Assembly (NCBI GenBank): GCA_011009095.1
Contig: VTPC01008821.1
Location: forward strand, 124,001 to 188,000
Direction: 5' to 3'
From: Ignelater luminosus
Taxonomy: Eukaryota > Arthropoda > Insecta > Coleoptera > Elateridae
Length of the DNA stretch: 64,000 nucleotides
How positions within the stretch are numbered: the first letter of the stretch is position 1; every line of letters starts with the position of its first letter. The notes beneath the pieces are model-generated. The model ran no database searches, was not told the origin of the DNA, and saw only the letters and a list, made by a program, of their open reading frames with translations. The position numbers and the translations under genes are program-made. Of this stretch, positions 33,346 to 46,074 are shown piece by piece.

Positions 33346-34160
33346 ACACCGTAAACAGTCACATACTATATAACAACTTTAGAAGTAGATTTACTAAAAA
33401 TCTTCTTTTGCAGTACTTGACTGTATTTTTAAAAATCACGGAATTAAGATTGCAATTAAAAGTAGAAAAAAATGAACTTCAGGTTACAACATTTCAAATA
33501 CTAAACGAAAGACAGAATCGGTAGTTTTCTTGTACTTACAGGGCTGAAATATCTTCTATCAAATATTAGATAGAGCCTCTCAAAAATTTAACTGACGTTA
33601 ATACAACACACGATCACATAGTGATAAACTTTATTTAAGGTTGCGTTATCACTTATGAAAGTGGTTAACCAGCTTTATGGTCAAGCTAACAATGGCAAGT
33701 TGAATTTTCCTTTTATTATAGTTAGGTTTTAACACTAATAGCGAATTGTAACAGCAATGCCATCTTGCTAATAATTTTGACATTGAAAATATCACAGTCA
33801 CACTTTTTGAATATTCACTTAGTATTATTTAGGGTCTGTATATTTTTTAAATTCTTAAGATTCTAAAAGATTAAAATTAATCAAAATGTAAATTCCCTTA
33901 AATAATATTTTGTATTTTATTAATAGTTAACGCTTAACTGCAATAAATGAAAAACTGAACTGTTAGACGATTATTTAACAAATTCCTGGAATTCTCTCTC
34001 TTTTTAATTTCTTCACGTGTTACTGTATTTTTGTTGGAAGCGTCTTAGACTTATTTACAAAAATATTATTGATTTCTTTAAATTATCTTCGAAGCAATTT
34101 GTCCTTATTTAGAATAGATTTGTTTCAAACAAGTTTTAAATAGTCTATTACTATTAGTAC
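33346..34160 (-). repeat. Hub repeat module, copy 6 (blocks c, b, a)
   Basis: Minus orientation, the longest copy. Intact TA empty site at 33719-33720. Block a extends to about 34150 and ends in TAGTACTACTAAG, a string also present at the inner edge of the arms around the Penelope-like element. Confidence 0.85.
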
Positions 34161-34174
34161 TACTAAGGTAAGTT

Positions 34175-34832
34175 ACCTTCTAATAAAACCTTCTACAAGG
34201 TATTATTTTAGAGAAAATTTATAATTTGATTAATTTTTATTTTTATTTCTTCGAATCTTAAAAAGTTTATAAAAAACCGAAATGATAAGTTTAATACTCA
34301 ATAGGTGTGATCTGTGTTATTTTTAACGTCGAAATCGCTATCTAGATGGCATTGCTGTTACAATTTGCTATTAATGTTAAAACCTAACTATAATAAAAGG
34401 AAAATTCATTTTGCTCTTGTAAGCTTAAGCGTCTAACGAAAAGCTGGTTAACCACCTCCACCAGTGATAATAGCATTTTAAATAAATGCATCACTTGGTG
34501 ATTGTGCGTTCTTTGATATTCTACCCAAATTTTTGAAAGGCTGTATCTGATATTTGATGGAAGATATTCGGCCTGTAATCTACAAGAAAACTGCTGACTC
34601 TTTCTTTCGTTTAATATTTGAAGTGTTGTAACCTAAAGTTAATTTTCTTCTAATTTCAGCATTCACACATATCTCCGTCTTTTTTTAAAATAAAGTCATC
34701 AAATACCAAAAGAGAAAAGTTTTAGGTAAACCTAGTTCTAAAGTAGTAAGTGTTTATTGTAACTGTGCTTACAACTAATATTTTGTGGACTAATTTATTT
34801 TAATTCACAGCAACAGGCAATGCAAATACATA
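34175..34832 (+). repeat. Hub repeat module, copy 7 (blocks b, c and outer flank)
   Basis: Plus orientation. It carries the empty sites for both later insertions: TA 34389-34390 (DD41D) and TA 34194-34195 (intron-containing element). Its outer flank (CAGCAACAGGCAATGCAAAT) is identical in position to that of copy 3 and is the mariner target. Confidence 0.85.
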
Positions 34833-35808
34833 CGAGGATAGATTGATAAGTTTCCGGAATCGCCGGTAGGGAGCTAATTTTTTCTAACAATTTTTATGTC
34901 CTTAAGTTACAACTATTTGATATAAATAACCAAAAATTTTCAAGTCAATCTGTCAAGCAGTGTGGTTTTACAAGCATTCAAGTTAAACAGTTTTTAAGAA
35001 GCTATGGATAAAATTGAAATTCGAGCTGCCATTAAATTCTTTCATTTAAAAGGGAAAACGGAAATCAAATCCAATGCTGTTCTTGGAGATTTGTCAGTTT
35101 TATTGTCCACCGTGATGTTTTGGGTGACCGAATTTAAGCGTGGCCGAACAAGCACAAACGGCTACCACACCAGAAATCATTGATAAAGTTCATGATTTGG
35201 TTTTGGTAGACCGACGAGTTAAAGTGCGTGAGGTTGAGAAGGCTGTAGGCATCTCTTAACATTTTGCATCAAGAACTGGGTATGAGAAAACTTTTCGCAA
35301 GTTGGGTGCCGCGTTTGCTCACCCCAGAGCAAAAACGCATTCGAGCTCGAACCTCAGCGGAATATCTGGAATTGTTTCAAAGGAATCCACCGGATATCAA
35401 GTTTGTAATCATGAATGAGACATGGATTCACCAGTACACGCCGGAATCAAAATGACAATTCAAACTATTACTGTTCAGTACTATGCAACACTTTTTGACA
35501 AGTTGAAGGTAGCGATTCGAGAAAAACGTCCAGGAATGGTAAAGAATAGAGTGCTGTATCACTACGACAATGTATCAAGTCATTCAAGTGCTATCGTTCA
35601 GCAAAAATTCCTAGGTGGAAAGAGATTTCGGTCAAATGAAGAGGTGATTGGGGTTGTAAACAGCTAATTTGAAGGTCTACAAGACAACCACTTTTACTAG
35701 GGAATTGATAAGCTGGAGAAACGTTGGACTAAGTGCGTATAAAATATAACTTTAATCAGAATTGCTGTGCTTTTATTTTCATTCTGGAAGCTTATCGATC
35801 TATCCTCG
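34833..35808 (+). mobile_element. Mariner (DD34D-type) element, copy 2, internally deleted
   Basis: Both ends are present. The terminal repeats read CGAGGATAGATYGATAAGYT inward, with flanking TA at 34831-34832 and 35809-35810. At 976 bp it is shorter than the roughly 1.3 kb usual for mariner. The transposase remnant starts at ATG 35004 and shows VTEFKRGRTS, ELGMRKLFASWVPRLLTPEQK-like sequence (35273-35345) and MNETWIHQYTPESK (35410-35450), where the first catalytic Asp has become Asn. It then jumps to TVQYYATLFDKLKVAIREK, HYDNVSSHSSAIVQQKF and LGGKRF. Two internal deletions removed the segment after PESK and the region with the third catalytic Asp. It is inactive. Confidence 0.88.
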
Positions 35809-35810
35809 TA

Positions 35811-37419
35811 TACGCAAATATATACCGAAGATGGCCCGTTGTTGTGTGCATGCCGATCCTTTTTGTATTTAAAGGAGGGCAAACCACAACACTGCCACTG
35901 GTGGGTACAGACCTATCCTCTAGTAAGTTTTAGCTCGTACCTAAAAAGATTTTCTGGCCATTTCTATATCAGATTAAGATCCGAAAGTTGTAAATCTCCA
36001 GACGGGTAAGTTATGGTGGTTGCAAAGACTCTAAATGCTCTTGTAGTTAGTACAAGAAACTAAACATTGTTAATCGTTTTAGATTGATACTTTCTGGAAA
36101 ATCTCTGTAATATAAAAGTTTAAAATTTTTTTCAACACGTTCGTTCTGCTGAGATATGAAGAACAACCTTTACAATAACAAATTAATTTTTAAATTGAAC
36201 CACTTTTGCGGTTCGACACAAAAATCTAATCTTCTTAATTATATTATTACTATTGAACACGAATTATAATTCTCTCAATCTTTAATTAACTTCAGTCTTA
36301 TAATTTGTACGAATTATATACGTTGAAAAGGAAGTGTTACCCGCTACCGTCTCTTAATTAATGAAAAAGGAAAGCGATTAAAATTCCAGTTACTTAATAA
36401 CAAAAGACAATAACACTCTAATTAAAAGAACAATCTTAGCATTTGTAAATAAACACTAGCATTAATGTTAATAGCAAAAGTGAACAGCAAAAACCCATGT
36501 CAAATGGTTGTATTCACGCGTGTATCAGCTCAAGCATGACTTCATTATCATACATAAATGCATAACCTCAAAGAAAATTACGAGCAAGATCTCTTGTTTT
36601 CCTTAACAGAATGAAGACAACATTGACAATGGCACTCGATTGGCAGCTGACTTCTCATTTCCATTTCAACACGCGAGCTTGCCTTTATTCAAATCGAGTT
36701 ATTTAGCTATTCGAAAATCGAGAGCCACGATTTTACCTTTCAGCAGTTTATACTACATACGTACATACGTAGAATTAAAATAACTAAATCGGACTAACAT
36801 CTACATTTTTGTTTTGTTTTGTTTTTGTTAAAAAGAAAGAATTGAAATAAACGGCATTAGCGAAACAAAAGACGGTCCTGACAAAACTAAAAACGTCAAG
36901 AAGACATCACGAAAGCAATAAAAAGTACACGAAGAAAAGCGAACAATCATTGAATGTGAACTTTGGAGGCTTATAATAGCGAAGGCTTCTTTTGTTATGT
37001 TGGTAACATCACTTTTAACTTTCAAATGAATATCTTTTAGGTGACAGCGGGACATGGAATTTTAACTTTTCAATGAAGTACAACTTACCTGGCCAAAATG
37101 TACAGGTCACTACCGGCAATGTTTCTTTTTTATTTATGTTCAGAAATGTTTAGAAATCAAAAGGTAAATAATATTTATTACCTTGGCATTATTTTTTCAT
37201 TATCTTTACATCTAGTTATACGAGGGCTTATTCTTAAGTTACACAACATGACTTTTTGTTCTTTATGATTATTAATTTAACTTTATTAATAAAGAATACT
37301 ACACTAGTTGACCTGCTTTATTCAAACGTTAATTTCATGAATCATCAAAAATAGGCCATGATTACATCCTAACATCTAAGGACCAAGGTTAAAAGCTACA
37401 ACATTAGTACTGATTTTGA
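35811..37419. other. Unassigned AT-rich stretch
   Basis: No gene recognised. Past the right mariner end the module homology seems to stop, so the hub ends here. Short open frames only. Confidence 0.5.
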
Positions 37420-38160
37420 ACTCGAGTTGTTGAGGCAAGCTGAACGATCGATTTCATGCTAGACTTGCATTGACTGAATAGACACCAGAATAGCTATAAA
37501 CTCAATCTGCTTCCTGTGTACCAGATTTTGAATAATTTTGTCAGTTGTTTTTGTGCAACTTTACTCATGGTTTCAGCAGATTTCTCCCAAAATACTACTG
37601 CAATGTTATCCGCATTGTTGAACATTCACAGAGAAGCTCATCTAGCTTGAGGATGCAGAATGAAGAGCTAAAATAGCACGAGATTTTACTGCTGCAGATA
37701 CAGAATAATAATTTCCAGATTATTTTTAAAAAGTACTTGAAAAATGACACTCAATCATGCACTTCTGTGCGGTTTACATGAATTGATGACTATATTACCG
37801 GTCCAAGTAAGAGTCTGACGTTTCTTTGTCTTTTCCACATCCAGAGCTTGTTGGTTCCTCTTCTACACACATCCATGATAGGCAGTTGATCTTTATATTC
37901 AGTACTGTCGTGTCTTGAGGTTTCCAGAAAGGAACGTGGTGCCAAACTGGTGTCTTTGGCTTCAAGTCTGGCAAGTTTATTTACCCTTTTGTTTTTGGTG
38001 TATCCCTCTATGCCTGGTTAACTCTCTGCCGCATCTGCGTACTCCTGGACAAGAAAGTCTGTTGGTTTGATTGAGCAGACTGTTTCTAATGCTACCAATG
38101 GCAGTGACTTTCGCCTAGAAGACCGTGGTAAATCTCGCTATTAAGTGTAACAAAGATCTA
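37420..38160 (-). mobile_element. Degenerate non-LTR retrotransposon tail with RNase H-like segment
   Basis: Minus-strand translation near 37940-38020 gives PGIEGYTKNKRVNKLARLEAK-type sequence. It resembles the PGH-x-GIEGNEKADELAR motif of the RNase H domain in insect non-LTR elements, with the His lost. Further downstream, NKLWMWKRQRNVRLLLGP (about 37800-37850) and a Cys-containing DELLCECS-like string (about 37620) resemble the C-terminal region of the same class. Stops and frameshifts are frequent, and clade assignment is uncertain. Confidence 0.5.
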
Positions 38161-41100
38161 AACATGTATGTAGTTATAGCTATGGTCCCAGATTACTTGG
38201 CCACCAAGTTTTCTAAAAGCTCAAGTACTAGGCTGCGAAGCTGGGTTTTCTTACTTTTACTCCCTCATACCGACCTAGCCATCTAGCCATCTCTGAGATG
38301 AAGCAGCGAGCATTTCTTGAATTAGTTGTTTTCTAGACTAAACTGAGGCGTTTCAGGCTACCAATCAAACCCATAATCTACCACTAATATTTTTTTAATA
38401 GACCTGTCGGCTGTTACAGAAGGAAAGACCCATTTGCAGAAAAATACATTGACTAAACTGTCTATCTTTTGACTACAGTTTGTCATCGGAATCTTACAAA
38501 CTCATTTTCATGTTCCCAAAAGAATTTCCAAAAATGAACTCAAACATCCTCCAGCAACTGAAAGTTAGATCGTAGAGAGTTCTACAACACTCTCCAGATT
38601 ATATTACACATCTATTAAGAGTCACTTGTTATCGCCAGTACCACTTTTGAGACACAACGCATCATAAGTAAAGATACTCGAGTATCACTTACATCCACGT
38701 TTACCGTTCCATCAACATCTTCGTGCTCGACTGCTCTGTAGTTTATATAACCCCGAAAGCGACTCTGTCTAGAATACTTCGCGTCTTGCGCCAGCTAATT
38801 CACTAGTTTTGCTGCGAACCGACCGTTGGCAAATTACCAAGAAGAGTTTACTCCTATAAAAGTAAAGTACTCGTAGCAACGAGAAGATTCTTAATGCCCT
38901 TGACTCTACAATGGTAATTGTATAGTGGGAGCTGTGCGTTGTATAATCCAGGAAAATAATAATTATCTCTTTGTGATTATCTACACACCGGTGCCGCCGT
39001 CGCCGTACCAGATTTGTACTTTCGAGCATATAAACTTGTAGGATTATAATTGGGTCGACTTCTTGTGGCGGGCCAAAGATTTCTAGTTGCGCCCCACTGC
39101 TTCCTTAGACTCTTTAGAACGATTTGAGTTGTGAAGTTGAAGATTTTCATCTTTGGAATTGAAAATGGCGGCTAATTTTTCAGAGTTTTGGTATTTTGGC
39201 AAAGTATACTACCTTTTGCATGAAAATGACAAATACGCACAGTAAAACGAGCTACAAAACTGACAAAGTGATTGTTTACAGGGTAATTATGCTTTCAGAA
39301 TGAGAAAACGGGAAAGACGTCGATGCAAGAACTGTACCAACTTATTCTTGCTTGGGAAAAAGTTTGCCCGAACACTCGTCAATAATAGATTTCTTGTCCT
39401 TGAACTGTTCAGATATTTCAAATCAAAGCCGTTGCATGACTCTATAAAAAAAGCAGGAACGAGCATATTTGCTGGGAAGGCGTCTGTAATCTCATAAAAA
39501 AGAGGGGAGAACTAGATCTGATTCAGTTTTCTAGCTTGGAAATCAGAAATGCTTGTCTTCACTGTCTTGAGCGACAAAGATAGATATAATAGGACATCTT
39601 GCAGAGAAGCTTAAAACTTTGGTTAGAAATGAATCAGCTGCAAAATCATCCGATGGTATTGTCTTTGATGAGCTTGCTTTAGTTCAGAACGTGCGTTCAC
39701 ACCACGCCATGTCAAAAATTTTGAAGAGTATTATGACATACCCAAATGGGTTTTCATTACAGAATGAAGGAAGTGATTGTTTGGACTCCCTAAGGAATTT
39801 GCAGAACAAGATCTTCAGTTATAAAGGGTGATAAAATTGCTTTCACTGGAAACATAAACTCATCACTTGATGGGAGACTAACATGGACGTCCTTCTGTTT
39901 TGTGTCTCATCCTTCTTTTTCTTGAAAGCACTTGGACTGCAACAGCTTTGGTTTCTGGACAAGCTAAAAGATAGTTAACTCAAAAAATCCACATAAATTC
40001 AAGTAAAAATAGTAAAAAACTTTATAACATGTTAAGAATAAATAATACTTTATAATGAAGAATTCGGGTCAAATCTTAACATTTGTATTATGTAGTGCCA
40101 CATATACGTGTAACTATTTGTAACCAAACATTCCTTTCCATACGATTCATGTACACTTAATTGTTAGTAACAAAGGATTAACTATTTATGTATATGCGCT
40201 TTCTTCTGTCAGATCTTCTGATTTATTATTATTTAACATTATAAGATTTTTAAAGTCGAATTTGGCCCGCGGGCTGTATGTTAACACTCCCCCTTCTTCG
40301 ATGATTACTCAAACATATAATTATACACATTAACAACACTATACTATTATTATTGTTTACATTAACAATAACTTTATGAGGGCGTTGATATTTCTTACTT
40401 TCTTTTTTTCAACTTCAAATTAATCACAACTGTAGATTTTGATTTATTAATTAGTCGTATCTTACAAAATAAAATTTTTTGTTTACATTTTCCTCAATGA
40501 TAAGTAGGAACGATTCAAGTACATTGAGTACTTGAAGTTTCCTAATCGACAATCAGACTGTTAATGATGACTCAATTTGCATGTAGCACGCACGCAAAGG
40601 CAAATGACCCGACATTTTGGCCTTCAGAATCTTCCTCTTAAACGATGCAAGTGAACTGAATCCGGTATTTTAACAAGAATAAGCCATTAAAAGCTTACAA
40701 AAGCGTCACTTTATATTATTTATTTTTTCATGTCTTTTTTACTCCTTTTTCATTAAAATTACTCGAAGAAAGAAAGCGTGAAAATATTTCAAAATTTTTT
40801 CTCACCAAAAACTAAATATTTGTGGTTCACAGTTGGAAGAATTTAGATGGCTTTTTACCAGTGTGTAAAATAATTAGTCATTTTAAATCTTTAAGAAAAA
40901 TAAAATTAACCAAGAAAAAATCTCGAACATCGTCTGAATATCAATACCATATAATTTTCTGCCTCAAGCATACAACCATCACTTAATCCAAAGTAATTCG
41001 AGCGAGTAATAACCTACAACCTGATAACTTCCTGCGAAAGCAGTTTGCACCAATTGCTCCCTTCTTTATCAAGTCATTATTAGGTTACTTGTATACGTAA

Positions 41101-42543
41101 AAGAGGAAAGATGAGGAATTTAAGAAAATCGTGTCTACTTGTAGGTGATGTTTAAGCGTTTATCGTGTAGCGTGAAGGAGGTGCATGCGTTGTGTAGCGC
41201 GGTCGTGTAATAAGGGCGGCTTCTAAACATATAAAGTCATCCAAATGGTAATGAATAGTTTTTGCTGGTATTGTACACCTGTCTTGAGTTGTTTTTATTT
41301 TGGTTCTTGTTAGATTCCAGCACGAATTTTGTACACGATACGTGAAAGATTTTTTGCGTATTCTAACTAGTTTAGTCTTATTGCTTTGATTTCTGTTTAA
41401 AAATGGAACTGACGGACGTGAGACTAATTGTTACAAACAGGTGTATACGGGGAAATTTAAAAAAAATCATGTAGCAATCTAACTTGTTATGAATCCATAT
41501 GGCAATTTGGTCTTTACTTTGTATGTTTTGATTTGGCTTCTTCTGATTGTTGCTTCCGAAGGAAGTGCAAAATTGCTGTTTGGACTTTAGAACAACTAAA
41601 GCAATTTCTCGTTTGAATTCCGCTTTACTCAAAATGCGTACATTTGTCTTATGATCTTTCCTGGTCTGTTTATAATCAGCATAGTCTTTTGATCAGTTTG
41701 TATCAGCAATAAAGGTAGGCACTGCTAATTAGCTTCACTTGATGGTACATGGGAAATACTACAAATACGTGACCCTAAACAACTGGTTCGTACTCTTCAA
41801 TTGTCTTTTTAAATTAGCTAAAGTTGCTTTTGTTTTTGGAATAACTAACCTGTTACAAGCAGAGTGTCAACTTATCAGAAGATCTGTAACAGAGATCAGT
41901 TACTTTTTGGCGGTTCTATATTGTAAGAGATTAGTTAGTTCCCATTCCTGATCCGCAAATCATATCTCGCTTTCCATGATTAGACCATCAAAGCACCGAA
42001 AAAGCATTGCTACACCGAGATCACATAGGAAGCAGATAGGTGTTTCATCGCTCTTTCTGTAATAGTATCGAGGTGCCTATTTAGATGGAAATGGTCAATA
42101 AGTAGTCTAGCGACGACACTTTACTTCCTCAGTTCTCTTTGTTAGAAATTTAATTTGCTCTATTAGTTCGTTCATTTTTAAATCTCTGAAGACTACAACC
42201 TGTAATAGATCTGTTATCATAAGTTTAGTGAGAGACCAAAAGCTTTAGATTCAAAAAAGCGCAGACGAGAATCACTCAATTTATCTGATTCAAGACGGCC
42301 AAGAAAGGGCGATGTGTGTTCTCATGCTAGTCTGGTGCAAGAACTTCTAACTATAGTGTTAAGTCTTAAGGTCTTAAAATGGTTTCAAAGATCGGGCATG
42401 AGCATTATTATTGTAATAAGCACTACATAATTACACATATAAAGTCAGTAACAATTATGTACAAACATTAATTCAAAATACGTGTAAGAATCTAAATTAT
42501 AACTAGCATTTTTATCATATCAAACCAATCGACCATTTTTTTC
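38161..42543. other. Unassigned stretch
   Basis: No supported gene. 38700-39060 is less AT-rich and has TATATAACCCCGAAAGCG followed by TCTAGAATAC, which could be promoter or LTR sequence, but no matching second copy is visible. The open frame at 39619-39831 is not recognised. 40280-41200 is AT-rich with islands of higher complexity. Confidence 0.4.
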
Positions 42544-43048
42544 CTACCGTGTTGTATGGGTGTTACACTTGGGAGTGGAACAGATATTACATGAAAACAC
42601 TTTCAGTCCAATTGGATATTGAGCAGCAAGTTGATAAAGCAGAGTACACAAGTCTGGCTTAGAGTACTTCGTGCAGCCTCTATCAAATTCTCTTTCACCT
42701 ACAAAGATAACAAAGTGTTAACAATTGTGTGGTTTCATAATCTAGATTTCATGTCATACTTACTTCCGCTTCTTAAATCTGTCTGGCTGCACATAGCTAA
42801 CGCTCCTCCTGGACATTCTACTGTTTCCATTGCGGAGATCACTCCTTTCGCACAATCACTATCTGGTTTCCCTTTGCATTGATAGCACTCTAGTGCTTCA
42901 GCTACAAAAATAAATGAGAAACGAATTTCAAACATACGAACTAGAAAATTCAATAGGCGTAAGATTTAAATTTATTAAGATATTTACCTGAATAAAATTG
43001 AAGTATCACAATGCAAATGCACAAAATTAAAATTTTCACAGAAGACAT
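42544..43048 (-). CDS. Secreted Ly6/uPAR-type three-finger protein 1, three exons, 117 aa
   Basis: Exons are 43048-42988, 42901-42764 and 42698-42544 (stop TAG). The introns are 86 and 65 bp, GT-AG, both in phase 1. Exon 1 encodes a typical signal peptide (MSSVKILILCICIVILQFYS). The mature part starts near EALECYQCKG and has ten cysteines at 26, 29, 37, 50, 58, 75, 84, 103, 106 and 111. The final Cys is followed by Asn (PKCN), the hallmark of the Ly6 fold, with five expected disulfides. No hydrophobic GPI-attachment tail follows, so the product should be secreted rather than anchored. The ligand is unknown; relatives act as toxin-like ligands, receptor modulators or junction proteins. It is the first of three tandem copies with the same exon plan. 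Confidence 0.88.
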
Positions 43049-43093
43049 TATATTAAGGTTTTCAGTTTATCTTTGAAGCAAAGTAATGCTTAC

Positions 43094-43130
43094 ACTGATA
43101 TAATATTGATTAACTTAACCTTTTTATATA
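43094..43130 (-). promoter_or_regulatory. Candidate core promoter of Ly6 gene 1
   Basis: On the minus strand, TATATAAAAAGG at 43130-43119 is followed about 25-30 bases later by an arthropod initiator-like TCAGT at 43098-43094. The start codon lies about 48 bases further on. Confidence 0.5.
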
Positions 43131-45635
43131 AATTTCCAAATCAATTCTCAGAAACGATACAAACGTTTAACCAATCACAATAACTCAAAAATATTATTAA
43201 TAAAAAAATCAGGAAATGAGTTGCAACGAATAGCTACTTAGGATAAGAGTAGACACATTCATAATTAAAGCGATAACATGGCAAAGTGAATATTTAGATT
43301 ATGATAACAAGAAGCTATCAAATGTTGTTTATCTATTAGATTGTGTTTTGTTTTAAATTCTAAGAAATTAGCAAGAACTAAACTTTCCTTGTAATGAATA
43401 TTAGCTAAAAAAAGAATTTAGAACTCAATAAAAGTTAAGTTTCTAAACCCCATGGTCTGAATTTGAAGCGCGAGAACCTGCACTTATGAATGATGTAATT
43501 ATCAAGGTGTTAGAAGCATCGTGGTATCTGATTCCAATAGGCTTGGGGAGACTTCCAAATGTCAACAAGCTTCTAAAAGTCGCGACACCCAAGTAAGATG
43601 CAAAAACCAAAATGCCTACAATGATTTGCAGCCTTGCAAAAACGAAAAAGCGTATAAGAAGCTAGAGACTGGAAGAGACTCAAAGTTTTGCAAAGTTGTA
43701 GCCGGTTGGGCAAAGGCGTGCAAAGTGAGTCGACAATGTTTCCACAATGGTTTCAGTCCAAAGATGCATTACTAATGATCTTTTGGTTATGGTGATAGCC
43801 TTGTTGGCATTTATTTCTTGTCAACAGTTGGCCAAAAACTTCAAAGAGCAAGCATGTCAAGAAAACAACAAGAGAAAAACGTAGCTGTTTTGGATGCAAA
43901 CGCCACCAAAGTGTTTCTGCATTAATCCACTTTTTAAACATTTTTTGTACTTGTGATTGTGTACCTTCAGATGGTTTTTGCCTTGGGTTACAAACTACTA
44001 ATTGCATTAGGCCGAAGGACAGCATATGGAAAGAAATACTAACTAATTCCATAGCTCCTTTATTATCTCTCGAATATTTTCTTCTTCGTAGCCTGTCTCG
44101 ACGCCAATCAGCATCAATTAAAAATTGATATATTTAAATTTGCCTGGATTAGTAGATAGTGTTTTGACTAACATATCCTGTTGACCAGTCGCGTGGCTCT
44201 CTGTGATCAATTATCTGTTAGACAAACTCGTAAGGAATAAAGAAGTTTTAGAGAGCGTAGAGGAACGAACAAACTAAAAGAAAGAAACTGGAGAGATTGC
44301 TTAATGAAAGACATCTTAGAAGAAGAAGAAGACGGTTAAAGAACGAGACGAATATGTTGGTATGAAGAGGATAGCACAGGAAATACAGACAACTTTTGAT
44401 GATGACGACCCAAACTCGCATTTCTGTTTTTAGCTTTCTTAACTGTCAGAATTGTTGCAGATTCTCTAACTCTATCTTTCTGGAATTATCTCTAAATTTC
44501 CAGATTTCTCATTTTGTGTTGATTTTGTGCACGTGAGTATGAAGAGTATTTTTCCATCGTGCAATGCAAGAGAATTTCTTGAATGCATTTACTAAACCAT
44601 ATTCAGTTGTAATTTGAGTCTAAAACGTCTGAATGAGATTCAATCTACTGTATACAATCCACAACACCATTAAGAGGACAAAGCTATATCCTCCAACTGT
44701 TTAAACAGTCTAATTGAGGTTGGCGAAGATGATGCAGGACGCCCAAAAGACACCTGAAAGTTGATTTTTTAGATTTCGTTCTTTTTGGATAATATTATGT
44801 TTACCTTAAGTTTCTTTCTTTCTCCTTTTCATGTATCTTGAGGTCGCTGTCAATAGTTGCTGATTAGTTTGTATCAACATGAAGACTTTATCAATTTTGA
44901 ATAAATATAATTGTTAAAGTATGAAAATCAAGAAACAGCAACAACTTGATGATTTCCTTTTTTTGTTATAAATTGTCTGGAAAGTGTGGTGAGGTTGAAG
45001 GCTTAAAAATAAAATCAATCAGAATAGCTTGAAAGTAGCAATGAGTATGGTGGGATTTTGATACTGGTAGAGATAAATGTTGATTGGATATAACAATGAT
45101 ATTCGGAGAGCTCATTATGGAAACTTACGTGGTAGAACCAAAATATAATTACGTGGACCTTAAACAAAATGTTGCAATGCGTTTTAGCAAAACCGAAACA
45201 GTTAGAATTATCTGCTCTACGCATGTCATGATTAGAGAAAGAAGTTTCTTATTATTAAACAAATATTATTATTATAAGCACGTAAGAACAAACAGTATTT
45301 CTGATGATTGTCTATTCGTGTCATAAAATGCGTTGATATTTCTGATTGTCTGTTATTTAATGGTAACATGTAACAACGTCGCCATCTAACCGCAAAGATT
45401 TTAACGGTGATACTCAACTCAAGATTCAAAGATAATAGCAAACAGGAAACTGTAGTTGCATAAATTTTTCGACGTAAGTTCAGCTTGAAAATGTGTTACC
45501 ACCAGATTTATAATCAAATAGAATATTATTTAAAAAGTACCAGAACTGTCAAATAAGGTAATATAAATAGATAATAATTAATGCACTTTATTTATCAGGA
45601 AAATAATCAATAAATAGAAATAATTTTCTTCTTAT
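43131..45635. other. Spacer between Ly6 copies 1 and 2
   Basis: No gene recognised. 43520-43740 is a degenerate short-period sequence rich in CTACAA, TGCAAA and AGAAGC words that yields a spurious open frame. Similar sequence is found at about 49640-49790 on the same side of Ly6 gene 3. An AAG-rich run lies near 44320. Confidence 0.45.
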
Positions 45636-46074
45636 CATTTGAGAGTTGAACGGATATTACACAAATGAACTGTTTTGAATAACAAGTTGATAAAGCAAAG
45701 TTCACAAGTTTGGCTTTGAATACTTCATGCAGTCCCTCTGAGATTCTTTTCTTCCTGTAAAAATGAAGAAACATAATAGTTTTTATTACTTTACAATAAA
45801 GGAGCATTTTATACGCATCTAATAGGCTTATATCTGTCCGTCGGTCGGCACATAGTTAACGACCCTCCTGGACATTCTACTGTTTTCACAGAAGAGATCG
45901 CTCCTTTGGCACAATCACTGTTTGAATCTCCTTCGCATTTTGTAACACTCCAATGCATCGGCTGCAAGCAAAAGTAAAAGAAGAAAATCAAGAAATAAAT
46001 TTTTATGGGTAATTTTAATAAAAAAACAAATTACCTGCATAAAACTTTAGTATCACACCCGCCCAACCAATCAT
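45636..46074 (-). pseudogene. Decayed Ly6/uPAR-type gene, copy 2
   Basis: It has the same three-exon plan as its neighbours: exon 1 near 46074-46035 (...GVILKFYA, donor GTAATT), exon 2 from 45961 (acceptor TTGCAG) and exon 3 from 45754 (acceptor TTTACAG). Several lesions show loss of function. One extra A in the ECYKC region shifts the frame of exon 2. The exon 2 donor, AGTAAGT in both neighbours, is replaced by sequence without a proper GTAAGT. In exon 3 the conserved Leu-Cys is Leu-stop (TGA), a further stop follows, and the terminal cysteines are lost. The downstream part of exon 2 still reads DSNSDCAKGAISS and VECPGGSLTMC, so decay is fairly recent. Confidence 0.85.
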
